A stretch of DNA of 64,000 nucleotides from Cytophagales bacterium (lineage in GTDB: Bacteria > Bacteroidota > Bacteroidia > Cytophagales > Cyclobacteriaceae), in assembly GCA_016124425.1 (NCBI GenBank), contig WGNT01000015.1, positions 1 to 64,000 on the forward strand. Reading direction: 5' to 3'. Numbering within the stretch: position 1 is the first letter of the stretch; every line of letters begins with the position of its first letter. This document shows, one piece after another, positions 1 to 9,202 of this stretch. The notes below the pieces were generated by a model. That model ran no database searches, had not been told where the DNA came from, and saw only the letters and a list, made by a program, of their open reading frames with translations. A program made the position numbers and the translations under genes.

Positions 1-1023
1 CAGCCCCATTTTTGTACCTACGGCAACTACATCAACTTTTTCTCCCTCGTGATTTACTGTCAGTAAAGTCGGTGGTTGGGGAATGTCCAAATCCCAAAGA
101 TCATGATGCACAAGTTGGTGATGCCAAAGTCGTTTTCCTGTATTCGCATCGAGTGCAATCAGCGAGTTGGCAAATAAATTTTCTCCGTAACGATCGCCTC
201 CATAAAAATCCGGACCGGCCGTCTCAGTAGATAAATAGACGATTCCCCGCGGTATATCTAATGCCAAACCTGACCAGTCAGATGCCCCTCCAGTTTTTTC
301 TAAATAGTTTTCCGGCCAGGTATCTGATCCAAATTCACCCGGCCTGGGCAAGGTGTGAAAAATCCACTTTCGCTTTCCCGTACGAATGTCAAATGCACGC
401 ACCGCACCGGGCACATCTTCCCCTACATTGGCACCGATGATGAACATATCTTTGTAAATCTGCCCTGGCGTATTGAGCATTACATTAGGTTTGCCCGAAA
501 CATCCATTTCCTCACCCAAGTGAATCGATCCATTTTCTCCAAAGGAAGCAATGAGCTTACCATTTTTGGCATTCAATGCAAATAGCCGGCTTCCTTTCAT
601 TGTTAGGATGCGACCAACTTGACCATCATGCCAATACATCAATCCCCGTTGGTCCCCATTAGCGAGTGAGTCGTGAATACTGGAAGGATCAAAGGTCCAG
701 TATTCCTTCCCTGTAGCGCCATCCAAAGCAACGACCCGGCTGTTCGGGGTGGCTGTGTATAGCCAACCGTCGACGATAAGGTTATTTGTTTGATAGTTGG
801 CAGAGTCACCGGTATGATACGTCCAAGCCAATTCCAATTGATTCACATTGTCTTTGTTTATTTGATCCAATGTGGAGTACTGATTGCTTGTAGGGTGACC
901 CAAATACGTCGCCCAATCAGCCCCGGCACCTTCTGGTTGGGTCTGCGAGCATGCAGCGATGTATAAAAACAGGAAAGAACTGGCGATGAGCTTATACCTT
1001 AAAAAATAGTGATTGTTGTCCAT
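1..1023 (-). CDS. PQQ-dependent quinoprotein dehydrogenase (glucose dehydrogenase-like), partial at 3' end
   Basis: The reading frame opens with ATG at 1023-1021 and runs off the window edge without a stop, so only about 341 N-terminal residues are present. The N-terminus is a signal sequence ending in the lipobox-like AACSQ, so a lipoprotein facing the periplasm or surface is likely. After it come DWATYLGHPTSNQYS and QLELAWTYHTGD, the typical opening of PQQ-binding eight-bladed propellers of the membrane-type glucose dehydrogenase class, followed by repeated blade motifs such as GWLYTATPN and VALDGATGKEYW. Family members oxidise sugars or alcohols and pass electrons to quinone or cytochrome c. 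The substrate and any C-terminal cytochrome domain cannot be judged because the end is missing. Confidence 0.85.
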   Translation of the reverse strand, partial: MDNNHYFLRYKLIASSFLFLYIAACSQTQPEGAGADWATYLGHPTSNQYSTLDQINKDNVNQLELAWTYHTGDSANYQTNNLIVDGWLYTATPNSRVVALDGATGKEYWTFDPSSIHDSLANGDQRGLMYWHDGQVGRILTMKGSRLFALNAKNGKLIASFGENGSIHLGEEMDVSGKPNVMLNTPGQIYKDMFIIGANVGEDVPGAVRAFDIRTGKRKWIFHTLPRPGEFGSDTWPENYLEKTGGASDWSGLALDIPRGIVYLSTETAGPDFYGGDRYGENLFANSLIALDANTGKRLWHHQLVHHDLWDLDIPQPPTLLTVNHEGEKVDVVAVGTKMGL

Positions 1024-1139
1024 GTTTTACCAAATTATACTAGTGTGGATGATGCTTTATTGACAATGCAAAATATGAAAAATATTGATCATGTGTATAT
1101 AATGGGAAATCTTTCAAAAGATGCCTAGCTATCTTACTC

Positions 1140-2489
1140 CTATTCGTTGAAGAAAGCGGTTTCGTTTTTGCCGCCACGTTGCACGTTCGCCAAGCGCATT
1201 TCTATTGCATTGGAAATTTGCGTTTCATTATTCCGGGAGTAAATTTCCTTTAGCGCAAGTAACGTTTCAACGCTATTCGGATTAATCCGCTCCGCCTTCT
1301 GAAAGTAAGGAAGCGCCTCGTCAAATGCGGCGAAAACCTCACCTTCCATGACCTTGTATTTCTCCATACCTGCCGTGCTGTTGTCTGACGACAGTTCACT
1401 CAACGCCATCGTCAGGTTAGCAGCGCGGTTGTAGTACAGGGCACCAATGCTATACAGGGCGTCGAAATTGGTTGGATCTTTTTCCAGGCTCTGATTGTAA
1501 TAATTAACTGCCTCGTCGAAGTAATTCCTGGCCCTATCGCTGTCTCCGGCCGCGAATTCGCGCTGGTACAAGTTATCGTATACGCCACCGAGCGTAATAT
1601 AGAGGGTCGGGTTGTCTGGTTCTCTATTGATGGCCATTTTCAGCATATCACTAAGTTCATCCAGTTTGTTGAGCTTCAGGAAGTGATTGATTTCGGCAAA
1701 CAGCAGCGATACTTCTTCGGGGTATTTTTCCCTACCGGTCTTCAGGTACTGGTAGGCGGTTTCCAAGTCTGCGTCTACGCCGTTGGACTTGATGGTGTAA
1801 AGCGCTTCGTAGATTGCTGGGTTGTCGTAGTTCGCCTTATAGAGATCTTCAAATAACGGCTTCGCCGCCTCGGGCATGTTGTTGTTCAGGGCCGCAAGCG
1901 CCGTAACGTATTTTTGGTAATTCATGGTGTTGGCATCATCCAGTAGGCTTACCGCGCCCGCCTTCCTCAGGATTACATGGGAAGCCAGTAGGGAGGAGAG
2001 GTTTAGATAAGCCGATCCGTAGTCCTGGGCGTTGAAGGCGTCGACTCCAAAATTAGCTAAGTGCCCTTGTGATACCTGGATACCGTTCACCACATCCTGA
2101 AAAAGATAACTTGGTGAAGTAATGGCTTGCACATGCTTTTCCAAAGCGGTTTCAAACGCTACATAACCCCTGACCGCTAGCCTTTCTACCTGCGGGTAAT
2201 CTTCCAGGGAACCCAGTCCTGTCTCTTTCACAGTAATGATCTCGTTGGCCAGCGTGCCCAATATTTCTCCCTTCAGGATATAAAATCTCGGATCGGCAAC
2301 GTCTTCGCCGGTAGGGTCCGGCAAAATGGCCACCACTGCTTCTTTAAGCTTTTCTTTAGAACCAGAACGATCGACATTGAACTCGGTAAGTGCTCTCGCA
2401 GCGGCCTTCGCGTCCGCATGTTGCGCCTGTACCGAAACGGCAACCAACAGAAGGGCAAGCATTCCTAATAACATTTTATTCATAACCAT
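1140..2489 (-). CDS. Secreted tetratricopeptide-repeat protein
   Basis: 449 residues with a clean Sec signal peptide (MNKMLLGMLALLLVAVSVQAQ), so periplasmic or outer-membrane associated. An ATG two codons in (2483) is an equally good start. The mature part is alpha-helical; its second half contains clear TPR units, for example around NPTLYITLGGVYDNLYQ, NFDALYSIGALYYNRA and ALPYFQKAERINPNSVETL, the last two being the A/B helices of consecutive repeats. TPR proteins of this kind are scaffolds; no enzymatic motif is visible. It stands alone, about 115 bases downstream of the quinoprotein gene start on the same strand, so it is transcribed towards that gene. The partner is unknown. Confidence 0.8.
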   Translation of the reverse strand: MVMNKMLLGMLALLLVAVSVQAQHADAKAAARALTEFNVDRSGSKEKLKEAVVAILPDPTGEDVADPRFYILKGEILGTLANEIITVKETGLGSLEDYPQVERLAVRGYVAFETALEKHVQAITSPSYLFQDVVNGIQVSQGHLANFGVDAFNAQDYGSAYLNLSSLLASHVILRKAGAVSLLDDANTMNYQKYVTALAALNNNMPEAAKPLFEDLYKANYDNPAIYEALYTIKSNGVDADLETAYQYLKTGREKYPEEVSLLFAEINHFLKLNKLDELSDMLKMAINREPDNPTLYITLGGVYDNLYQREFAAGDSDRARNYFDEAVNYYNQSLEKDPTNFDALYSIGALYYNRAANLTMALSELSSDNSTAGMEKYKVMEGEVFAAFDEALPYFQKAERINPNSVETLLALKEIYSRNNETQISNAIEMRLANVQRGGKNETAFFNE

Positions 2490-2789
2490 TCAAATTTATT
2501 TGATCAGGTAACGGTTTTTTTTGATCGTAAAAACCAAATTAGCGCATGTGAATACATAAGCTTTAAAATAGGAAATATTTCTGTCAGAAACGATCAAATG
2601 CTTTATTTTCCCTCTTGCCGCGGTATTTCCGCTCTTATCCTTTTCGGTAGTCCACCCCGGAGGGTCATCAGGTGCTAGAATGTCTATTGCTTATTCCGGG
2701 TTTAAACACATTTGTGTCAGCTATCTTTTGTTACAGGAGAAAATCTTTATGATATTGTAATTCATATAGAGACCTTAAAACTCATTTAA
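2490..2789. other. Divergent intergenic region
   Basis: This 300-base gap lies between the divergent TPR and ABA4-like genes and must hold both promoters. A TATCTTTTG stretch near 2722-2731 resembles the Bacteroidota -7 element, but no matching -33 element at the right distance is seen. A 13-base near-palindrome (TTTCTGTCAGAAA) lies near 2578-2590. Nothing else is evident. Confidence 0.4.
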
Positions 2790-3221
2790 ATGGAACCATC
2801 AATCGTTTTTTCCTTCAGCAATTCATTTGTCCTTATCGGTTGGATCTTGCTTATATTCTTTCCTAATTGGAAGTACACGGCTGCCCTTGTGTTAAATGGC
2901 GTAATTCTCATCTTGTCGCTGATTTACAGTACATTGATTCTTACAACAATTCAGGATTTTGATGTAAATTCATTTAGCACACTACAAAATGTGAAAGAAT
3001 TGTTTCAAAAGGACATGGCGGTAGCGGCAGGATGGATTCATTATTTGGCCTTTGACTTATTTGTGGGCCTTTACATTGTAAATAAGGGAAAGGAATTGGG
3101 TTTTGCCCGATGGCAATATACGCTGTGCCTCCCTTTTACCTTTATGTTTGGCCCCATCGGCCTCCTTATGTTCCTGATCACCAAATGGCTAAAGAACAGA
3201 TTAAATCCAGAGAATAGTTGA
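2790..3221 (+). CDS. ABA4-like family membrane protein (DUF4281)
   Basis: 143 residues with four hydrophobic segments, no signal peptide; an integral inner-membrane protein. The stretch AAGWIHYLAFDLFVGLYI followed by a C-terminal FGPIGLLMFLI is the signature of the ABA4-like family, named after the plant protein needed for neoxanthin formation. Bacterial members are common in carotenoid-making Bacteroidota, but their function there is not established, and no carotenoid gene lies in the window. Length agrees with the bacterial family (about 140-150 residues). It stands alone, about 100 bases before the PUL lipoprotein gene; co-transcription is possible but not shown. Confidence 0.75.
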   Translation: MEPSIVFSFSNSFVLIGWILLIFFPNWKYTAALVLNGVILILSLIYSTLILTTIQDFDVNSFSTLQNVKELFQKDMAVAAGWIHYLAFDLFVGLYIVNKGKELGFARWQYTLCLPFTFMFGPIGLLMFLITKWLKNRLNPENS

Positions 3222-3319
3222 GCAAAATAAGTTGTTTACCGCTGTCATTTTTTTTCTGGAACCGGTTGTACATCTGCAGGTAATTTTGTTGATTTAGGAT
3301 TAGGTTAACCGCATCAAAC

Positions 3320-5797
3320 ATGAAAATTTCTTCCTTCGTACTAATAACGATTTGTTTCTTACAGCTCCATTGCCAGGTAAAGGAGCCCGCGGCATTGTCG
3401 GAATATCCTTCTTTTAGCGGCATCTATCCCCACTTGGCCTATTACAACGAAGAGGGAGAATGTGGGACCGGGGCAGTGGTCCCTTGGGCGGATCGGTTGT
3501 GGGTGGTTACCTATGGCCCCCATTTACCCTTTGGTTCATCCGACAAACTTTATGAAATAACCCCTGATCTGCAACAAATTGTCAGACCTGAAAGCATAGG
3601 GGGAACCCCCGCCAACCGCAAGATCCATAAGGAAAGCGAGCAGTTGTTTATTGGCCCTTACGCCATCGATAAGGAAGCAAACGTAAGAGCAATTTCTTAC
3701 GAGGTGATGCCCGGCAGGCATACGGGTATTGCAAGACACCTAACAGATCCGGAGAACAAACTATATTACGCCACCATGGAAGAGGGCTTTTACGAGGTTG
3801 ACGTCCATTCCCTTGAGGTAAACATGCTATACGAAGATGCCAACGTAGGCAACAAAAAGAATAATGATACGGACAGCAATCCTCCGGGAAGCCTGCTTTT
3901 GGGCGCACACGGCAAGGGCGTTTATTCCGGTCAGGGAGTCATGGTTTATTCCAATAACGGTGAGTCGGGTCAAAAGGCACTGGAACAATTTGATATCCAA
4001 GCGGGATCGCTATCCGAATGGGATGGCAACGAATGGAAACTCGTACGAAGAAATCAATTTGTCGAAGTAACAGGTCCGGGAGGAATCTATGGCAATGCAG
4101 ATCCTGCCAATGATCCCATTTGGGCAACAGGATGGGATCACAAATCGGTACTTTTGGGAGTAAGAAATCCCGCAACTGGTTGGGATTTTTACCGATTGCC
4201 AAAGGCAAGCCATAGTTATGATGGGGCACACGGTTGGAATACAGAATGGCCCAGAATTCGGGATGTAGGAACGGACGGAAATCCAGACTACTTGATGACG
4301 ATGCACGGGATGTTCTGGAAGTTTCCTGAAAATTTTACCGCGAAAAATGCAATGGGTATCCGTCCGCGCTCTGCGTATTTGAAAGTGATTGGAGATTTTA
4401 CGCGATGGAATGACCAGTTGGTATTTGGCTGCGATGACTCAGCACAGAAGGAATTTTTGAATAAACGAAGTGCTAAAGGAGACATTGGAGGACCGGGTCA
4501 ATCAAATTCAAACCTTTGGTTTACGGATGTTAACTTGCCAGATAATTTGGGGCCTGCTACCGCAAATGGGAGTATTTGGCTCTCAGAGATGGTGCCTGCC
4601 AACGAACCCTCTGAACCAATGCTTTTTACCGGCTGGACGCACACCTCTATGTGGCTTAAAAATGAGGGTGATCAGTCTGTTACCTTCCACTTGGAAGTGG
4701 ATAAGACCGGAAGTGGGGATTGGGAATCCTTCGAATCGACGACATTAGGTGCAGGCAAGGCCACTGTTATGACATGGAGTGATGAGAATAAGGGGGAATG
4801 GGTTCGGGTAAAAGTAGACAAAGAAACCACAGCTACAGTTCATCTTTCCTTTACAGATCAGGAAAAAAGGGAATCCAACCTTACGGGAATTTTTGAGGGT
4901 GTTCAGACAGATTTCGATAAGTCCATTCCAACTGGCCTAATGTATGGTTTGGGAAATAACAGGCGAAGCCTTGGAATAGCGGCAACTGGTTTTGATGAAT
5001 CCGAAAATACAGGTTATTATGAACTTGATGGTGCAATGCAGCTTATTAAAAAGGACGATGATGAAACATTTAATTTTATAGAGGAAAGTTTTGCCATTCC
5101 CGAAAACGTGTTTGTCGTGGATGAGGGCTCGGTTTTGGTAACAGATGATAAAGGCAGAAAATGGCGCCTTCCCTTGGGAGACGACAAGTTCACAAGTCCA
5201 TCGCTCACCGGTCAACTGAGAATTTGCCGGGAAGTAGCTACCGAGAGGGATTTGTTTAATTGTCACGGAACATTTTATGAGCTACCGGCTGAAAACGCGG
5301 ATGGATACGCCAAAATTCGTCCCATTTCATCCCATAACCTGATGATTCATGACTATGCCTCTTATCGTGGTCTGTTGTTGCTTTCTGGAGTCGATCCTAA
5401 AGCCGCTTCGGCTAATAAACACGTCATTGTTTCAGAGGACAAAAAACTCGCTTTGTGGGCAGGGGTCATTGATGATCTTTGGAAGTTGGGGAAACCTACC
5501 GGCAAGGGAGGCCCATGGAAGGAGTCATCCATTAAGGCTACTATTCCCTCAGATCCTTATTTATTTGGTTTCTATGACGACCGCAAGTTGGAGTTATCCC
5601 ATCAAAGTAGTAAACCTGTCACGTTCAAAATCGAGTTTGAACCCATTGGTCACGGACCTTGGATGACCTGGAAGGAAGTTACAGTAGCTCCGGGCGAGGT
5701 TTTTACCCATGAATTTGCAAAAGGCTTTGAGGCACGGTGGATTAGATTTGTTAGCGACACGGATTGCACCGCTACTGCATGGCTGACCTATCAATGA
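3320..5797 (+). CDS. Secreted beta-rich protein of unknown function with duplicated C-terminal domain
   Basis: 825 residues. The N-terminus is a signal sequence ending in LQLHC; the cysteine may be lipidated although the preceding residues are a poor lipobox. Residues about 25-430 look like a beta-propeller-type surface (repeated W/Y-rich strands, AVVPWADRLWVVTYGPH, GLYEVD-like turns). Residues about 431-515 and 744-825 are two copies of the same beta-sandwich: both begin with LF plus aromatic residues, continue with VTFxxExx, a GxGxWxxxxxxT core, a W-R/V-R-F/V strand and end in TATxxLxF/Y. No catalytic motif is recognised. It lies directly upstream of susC and is followed by a strong terminator, so it is its own transcription unit. 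I do not recognise a named family. Confidence 0.75.
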   Translation: MKISSFVLITICFLQLHCQVKEPAALSEYPSFSGIYPHLAYYNEEGECGTGAVVPWADRLWVVTYGPHLPFGSSDKLYEITPDLQQIVRPESIGGTPANRKIHKESEQLFIGPYAIDKEANVRAISYEVMPGRHTGIARHLTDPENKLYYATMEEGFYEVDVHSLEVNMLYEDANVGNKKNNDTDSNPPGSLLLGAHGKGVYSGQGVMVYSNNGESGQKALEQFDIQAGSLSEWDGNEWKLVRRNQFVEVTGPGGIYGNADPANDPIWATGWDHKSVLLGVRNPATGWDFYRLPKASHSYDGAHGWNTEWPRIRDVGTDGNPDYLMTMHGMFWKFPENFTAKNAMGIRPRSAYLKVIGDFTRWNDQLVFGCDDSAQKEFLNKRSAKGDIGGPGQSNSNLWFTDVNLPDNLGPATANGSIWLSEMVPANEPSEPMLFTGWTHTSMWLKNEGDQSVTFHLEVDKTGSGDWESFESTTLGAGKATVMTWSDENKGEWVRVKVDKETTATVHLSFTDQEKRESNLTGIFEGVQTDFDKSIPTGLMYGLGNNRRSLGIAATGFDESENTGYYELDGAMQLIKKDDDETFNFIEESFAIPENVFVVDEGSVLVTDDKGRKWRLPLGDDKFTSPSLTGQLRICREVATERDLFNCHGTFYELPAENADGYAKIRPISSHNLMIHDYASYRGLLLLSGVDPKAASANKHVIVSEDKKLALWAGVIDDLWKLGKPTGKGGPWKESSIKATIPSDPYLFGFYDDRKLELSHQSSKPVTFKIEFEPIGHGPWMTWKEVTVAPGEVFTHEFAKGFEARWIRFVSDTDCTATAWLTYQ

Positions 5798-5900
5798 TGT
5801 GCATAGCAGGCTTGATTAGGCTGAAGAATTAGTTAAACCCGCTTATATTTCCCCTTTTACCATGTTCTGATATATAATCTCCTTCTTTCCAGATTGTTTG

Positions 5901-5940
5901 GCCTAAAGCACGTTGCTTTAGGCTATTCTTTCTTGCTTTT
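5901..5940 (+). terminator. Rho-independent terminator
   Basis: A perfect 10-bp stem (GCCTAAAGCA, loop CGT, TGCTTTAGGC; 5901-5923) is followed by a T-rich stretch ending in six T. It lies about 100 bases after the stop of the 825-residue protein gene and separates that unit from susC. Confidence 0.85.
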
Positions 5941-5986
5941 TTGAAGAGGCCGCTTTTAAATCCTGAAATTTACCATTATCAAAATG

Positions 5987-6045
5987 GTAACGATTTCGAC
6001 ATTTCGTTATTGAATTTCAAAATGTAAACGTTTTCGATAACGATT
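5987..6045. promoter_or_regulatory. Putative operator cluster, LacI-family type
   Basis: TAACGATT occurs at 5988-5995 and again at 6038-6045, exactly 50 bases apart. An inverted copy (TCGTTA, 6004-6009) forms a 6-bp inverted repeat with the first. Between them is the 8-bp palindrome AAACGTTT (6026-6033) with a central CG, the core shape of many LacI/GalR-family operators. The cluster sits about 130-180 bases before susC. No LacI-type regulator gene, hybrid two-component sensor or sigma/anti-sigma pair is in the window, so the regulator would be encoded elsewhere. The reading as operator is inference. Confidence 0.4.
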
Positions 6046-6116
6046 ACGGAATAAAATATCTTGTTTTATTAAAATTTACCTTTTTAATTACGCATTAAAT
6101 CTATAATATTGATATA

Positions 6117-6136
6117 AATTCTGTAAAGTCAGAATT
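6117..6136 (+). promoter_or_regulatory. Small hairpin before susC
   Basis: AATTCTG and CAGAATT form a perfect 7-bp inverted repeat with the loop TAAAGT, ending 32 bases before the susC ATG. It could fold in the 5' leader of the mRNA or be an operator. The role is unknown. Confidence 0.35.
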
Positions 6137-6168
6137 GTGTTCGATGTTTAGCCAAAATAACAGTGAGT

Positions 6169-9100
6169 ATGAAAAAAATCTTACCGAGTTTATTTGCGTT
6201 GTTCTTTGTAATAATTGCAAATAGTGCTTTCGCCCAATCGATTACGGTCAGTGGTACCGTATTTGATGAAAATCAGGCCCCTTTGCCCGGGGTTAGCATT
6301 TTGATTAAGAATTCTTCTTCAGGTACAGTTACGGACTTGGATGGAAAGTATCAGTTAAGTGTACCTGCCGGAAATTCGGTTTTGGTTTATTCCTTTCTTG
6401 GCTATTTTAAGCAGGAGGTCACCGTAGGAACGCAAACAACCATTGATGTTAGTTTGCAGGCAGATATGAGTGACCTAAGCGAAGTTGTCGTGGTTGGCTA
6501 CGGGGATCAGCGAAGAATCAATCTAACAGGTTCCGTAGAATCTATTTCCGGAGCAGCGATTTCGAGGCAGCCGGTGTTTCAGGCCTCGCAGGCTTTGGTG
6601 GGTATGTCTCCAGGATTGACGGCCATTCAGTCAAGTAGCCGTCCGGGTGCGGATGGTGCCACATTACGGGTAAGGGGCACCGGGTCGCTTGGCGCATCCA
6701 ATGATCCGCTGATTCTTATTGATGGTATTCAGGGGGATATTAATGGCATAGATCCGGCCGATATAGAAACTATTTCCGTGCTGAAAGATGCCGCAGCATC
6801 ATCAATTTATGGTTCTAGGGGGTCCAATGGTGTTATCCTTGTAACTACAAAGCGGGGAAAACAAGGAGTGATGACCGTTTCATACAACGCGTATGCCGGC
6901 TGGCAGGAACCTCAAACGCTCCCTACTTATCTAGGAGCTATCGACTTTTTGAGAGCAACCAACAGGGATGAAGCTGTCATTGCAAATTACCAGCAAAATA
7001 TGGCGACAAATCCAGATGTGTATCCAGATACAGATTGGATGGGCTTGCTTTTTTCGGAAAATGGCTTTCAGCAATACCATAACCTCCGTGTAAACGGAGG
7101 AACAGAAAACATACAGCTGGCGGGGTCTATTTCTTATACTGACCAAGGCGCCAATGTGGTTAATTATAATTTTAAGCGGTATAATGGAAGGTTTAACTCT
7201 GACATCAAGATTAACGAAAAATTCAATGTCGCTTTTGATTTAAATTTTAGCCAAGAATTGACCACAGAGCCTAATTCCAGTTTAAATGCTATCTTTTTGG
7301 ATGCGTATCGAATTGACCCAACGCAAGTGGCTGTCCATTCAGATGGCTCTTGGGGAGACGGTTGGAGTGGTCAAAATCCTATAGCCCATGCCAACGACGG
7401 TGGTTTGAACCGCAACCAGAACAATTATTTTAGAGGCTTGATGCGTGTGAACTATCAACCAGTGAAAGATTTAAATGTAAGCCTAACATACTCTCCAGAG
7501 TACAGGGATGTTTTCGACCGGAATTTTAATAAAATGTACACCACAATATTGGATTGGGATTCTAAATCTACCAGAAACGTACCGGATCGAAATTCCCTCA
7601 GCAATACCAATACAAGGATATTCGAAGATAACCTTATAGGACTAATTACTTACAGCAAGGCGTTCAGAGACCATCAATTTACGATACTTGGCGGCTATGA
7701 AATGATCAAATCCAATTGGACTCAGTTTGGTGCGTCCAGAACAGATTTTATCATTGATCGATTTGAGCAGTTGAACGCAGGTGCAGAAACTAATATGAGA
7801 AATAGCGGTAGTGCCACCCACTCCAGTTTGGAGTCCTACTTTTCTAGGTTTAACTATTCCTATCAAGATAAATACCTTTTTGAGGCAAATGTAAGAAGAG
7901 ATGCTTCATCGAGGTTTGCTCCTGAAAATAGGGTTTCCATATTTCCCTCCTTCTCGGCAGGATGGCGTTTGACTGAGGAAGCCTTCTTTAGTCCGCTTGA
8001 CTTCTTTACCGAATTTAAACTGAGAGCTTCTTGGGGAAGATTAGGTAACCAACAAATCGGTAGTGATTTTCCTTACACATCTAATATCTTGTTGGGAGCT
8101 TCTAATTTCATTTTCGGCAATACGGTATCTACAGGTGCGGCACAGAATGTCTTAGCGAACAGGGGCATAAGATGGGAGTCAACGGAAACCGCTAACATAG
8201 CATTGGATGCAGGATTGATTAATAACAAACTGACCTTTACGGTGGAATATTATGTGAGAACAACCAATGATATCTTATTAGCCTTGCCTGTACCCCGTGT
8301 AGTAGGCTTGAGTGCTCCGCTTCAAAATGCCGGATCTGTTGAGAATAGGGGAGTTGATTTTTCCATGAACTGGCGAGACGCAATTGGTGAATTTAATTAC
8401 AGTGCCAACATTAACTTTTCCGATGTGAGGAATAGGGTAATGAATTTGGCAGGTTTGGGTCAGATAATTAGTGGAAATTCAATTACTACAGTAGGAAGCC
8501 CTATAGGTTCTATATTCGGATACCAATCAATGGGATATTTCCAAAATCAAGAAGAAATCACCAATTCACCCAACCAATTTGGCGCTTTGATACCTGGAAA
8601 CATTAGGTATGTAGATCAACTCACCGTCGATGCTAATGGAGACGGAATAGATGACTCATCCGATGGCGTAATTAATCCGGATGACAGGGTTATTCTTGGT
8701 GATCCATTTCCCCGATACAGCTACGCACTAAACTTAAATGCAGATTTTAAGGGATTTGATTTTTCGATTCTATTTCAAGGTGTTGGAAAGAGGGATTTAT
8801 TATTACAAGGCGATGCGATAATGCCGCTGTGGAATGCCGGTAAAATACAAGAATGGCATGTAGAAGATTCGTGGACACCTCAAAATCCAAATGCGAGGAT
8901 TCCTGTGCTAGCGCCGACGAGTTCTGGTAGTAATGATGCAAGATCTACGGATGTATGGGTATTTGATGCGTCGTATTTAGCTATTCGAAATCTTAGTATT
9001 GGATATAACTTTCCTACCTTCAAAGATAGGCTTAAGGCCAGGAACTTGAGAATTTATACGGCCATACAGAATTTGGCCAATTTCAACCGACTTCCTCCTG

Positions 9101-9189
9101 GAACGAACCCACTTACACCAAACGGTAGTTCTGGTGCCATATTTCCAATTGCCAGGGCCTATACTTTTGGTGCAAGTTTAACCTTCTAA
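6169..9189 (+). CDS. susC: SusC/RagA-family TonB-linked outer membrane transporter
   Basis: 1,006 residues. The ATG at 6169 gives a proper signal peptide (MKKILPSLFALFFVIIANSAFAQ); a GTG two codons upstream also reads in frame but is less likely. Domains in order: carboxypeptidase D regulatory-like domain (about 25-100), the TonB-box-like EVVVVGYG (105-112), plug domain with the SusC signature GSRGSNGVILVTTKRG (about 215-230), then the beta-barrel to the C-terminal strand ending in TFGASLTF. It imports oligosaccharides across the outer membrane with its SusD partner, using TonB energy. susD follows after 13 bases, so the two are translated from one mRNA. This is the normal length for the family. 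The glycan cannot be deduced from it. Confidence 0.95.
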   Translation: MKKILPSLFALFFVIIANSAFAQSITVSGTVFDENQAPLPGVSILIKNSSSGTVTDLDGKYQLSVPAGNSVLVYSFLGYFKQEVTVGTQTTIDVSLQADMSDLSEVVVVGYGDQRRINLTGSVESISGAAISRQPVFQASQALVGMSPGLTAIQSSSRPGADGATLRVRGTGSLGASNDPLILIDGIQGDINGIDPADIETISVLKDAAASSIYGSRGSNGVILVTTKRGKQGVMTVSYNAYAGWQEPQTLPTYLGAIDFLRATNRDEAVIANYQQNMATNPDVYPDTDWMGLLFSENGFQQYHNLRVNGGTENIQLAGSISYTDQGANVVNYNFKRYNGRFNSDIKINEKFNVAFDLNFSQELTTEPNSSLNAIFLDAYRIDPTQVAVHSDGSWGDGWSGQNPIAHANDGGLNRNQNNYFRGLMRVNYQPVKDLNVSLTYSPEYRDVFDRNFNKMYTTILDWDSKSTRNVPDRNSLSNTNTRIFEDNLIGLITYSKAFRDHQFTILGGYEMIKSNWTQFGASRTDFIIDRFEQLNAGAETNMRNSGSATHSSLESYFSRFNYSYQDKYLFEANVRRDASSRFAPENRVSIFPSFSAGWRLTEEAFFSPLDFFTEFKLRASWGRLGNQQIGSDFPYTSNILLGASNFIFGNTVSTGAAQNVLANRGIRWESTETANIALDAGLINNKLTFTVEYYVRTTNDILLALPVPRVVGLSAPLQNAGSVENRGVDFSMNWRDAIGEFNYSANINFSDVRNRVMNLAGLGQIISGNSITTVGSPIGSIFGYQSMGYFQNQEEITNSPNQFGALIPGNIRYVDQLTVDANGDGIDDSSDGVINPDDRVILGDPFPRYSYALNLNADFKGFDFSILFQGVGKRDLLLQGDAIMPLWNAGKIQEWHVEDSWTPQNPNARIPVLAPTSSGSNDARSTDVWVFDASYLAIRNLSIGYNFPTFKDRLKARNLRIYTAIQNLANFNRLPPGTNPLTPNGSSGAIFPIARAYTFGASLTF

Positions 9190-9202
9190 AGCGAAAAATG
9201 AC

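Larger units (their letters stand above)
5798..6168. other. Intergenic control region upstream of susC
   Basis: This 371-base gene-free stretch holds, in order, the terminator of the upstream gene, a cluster of LacI-like half-sites, an AT-rich segment and a small hairpin shortly before susC. These are listed separately. It is the only long intergenic space in front of the PUL and is the likely place of its control. Confidence 0.6.
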
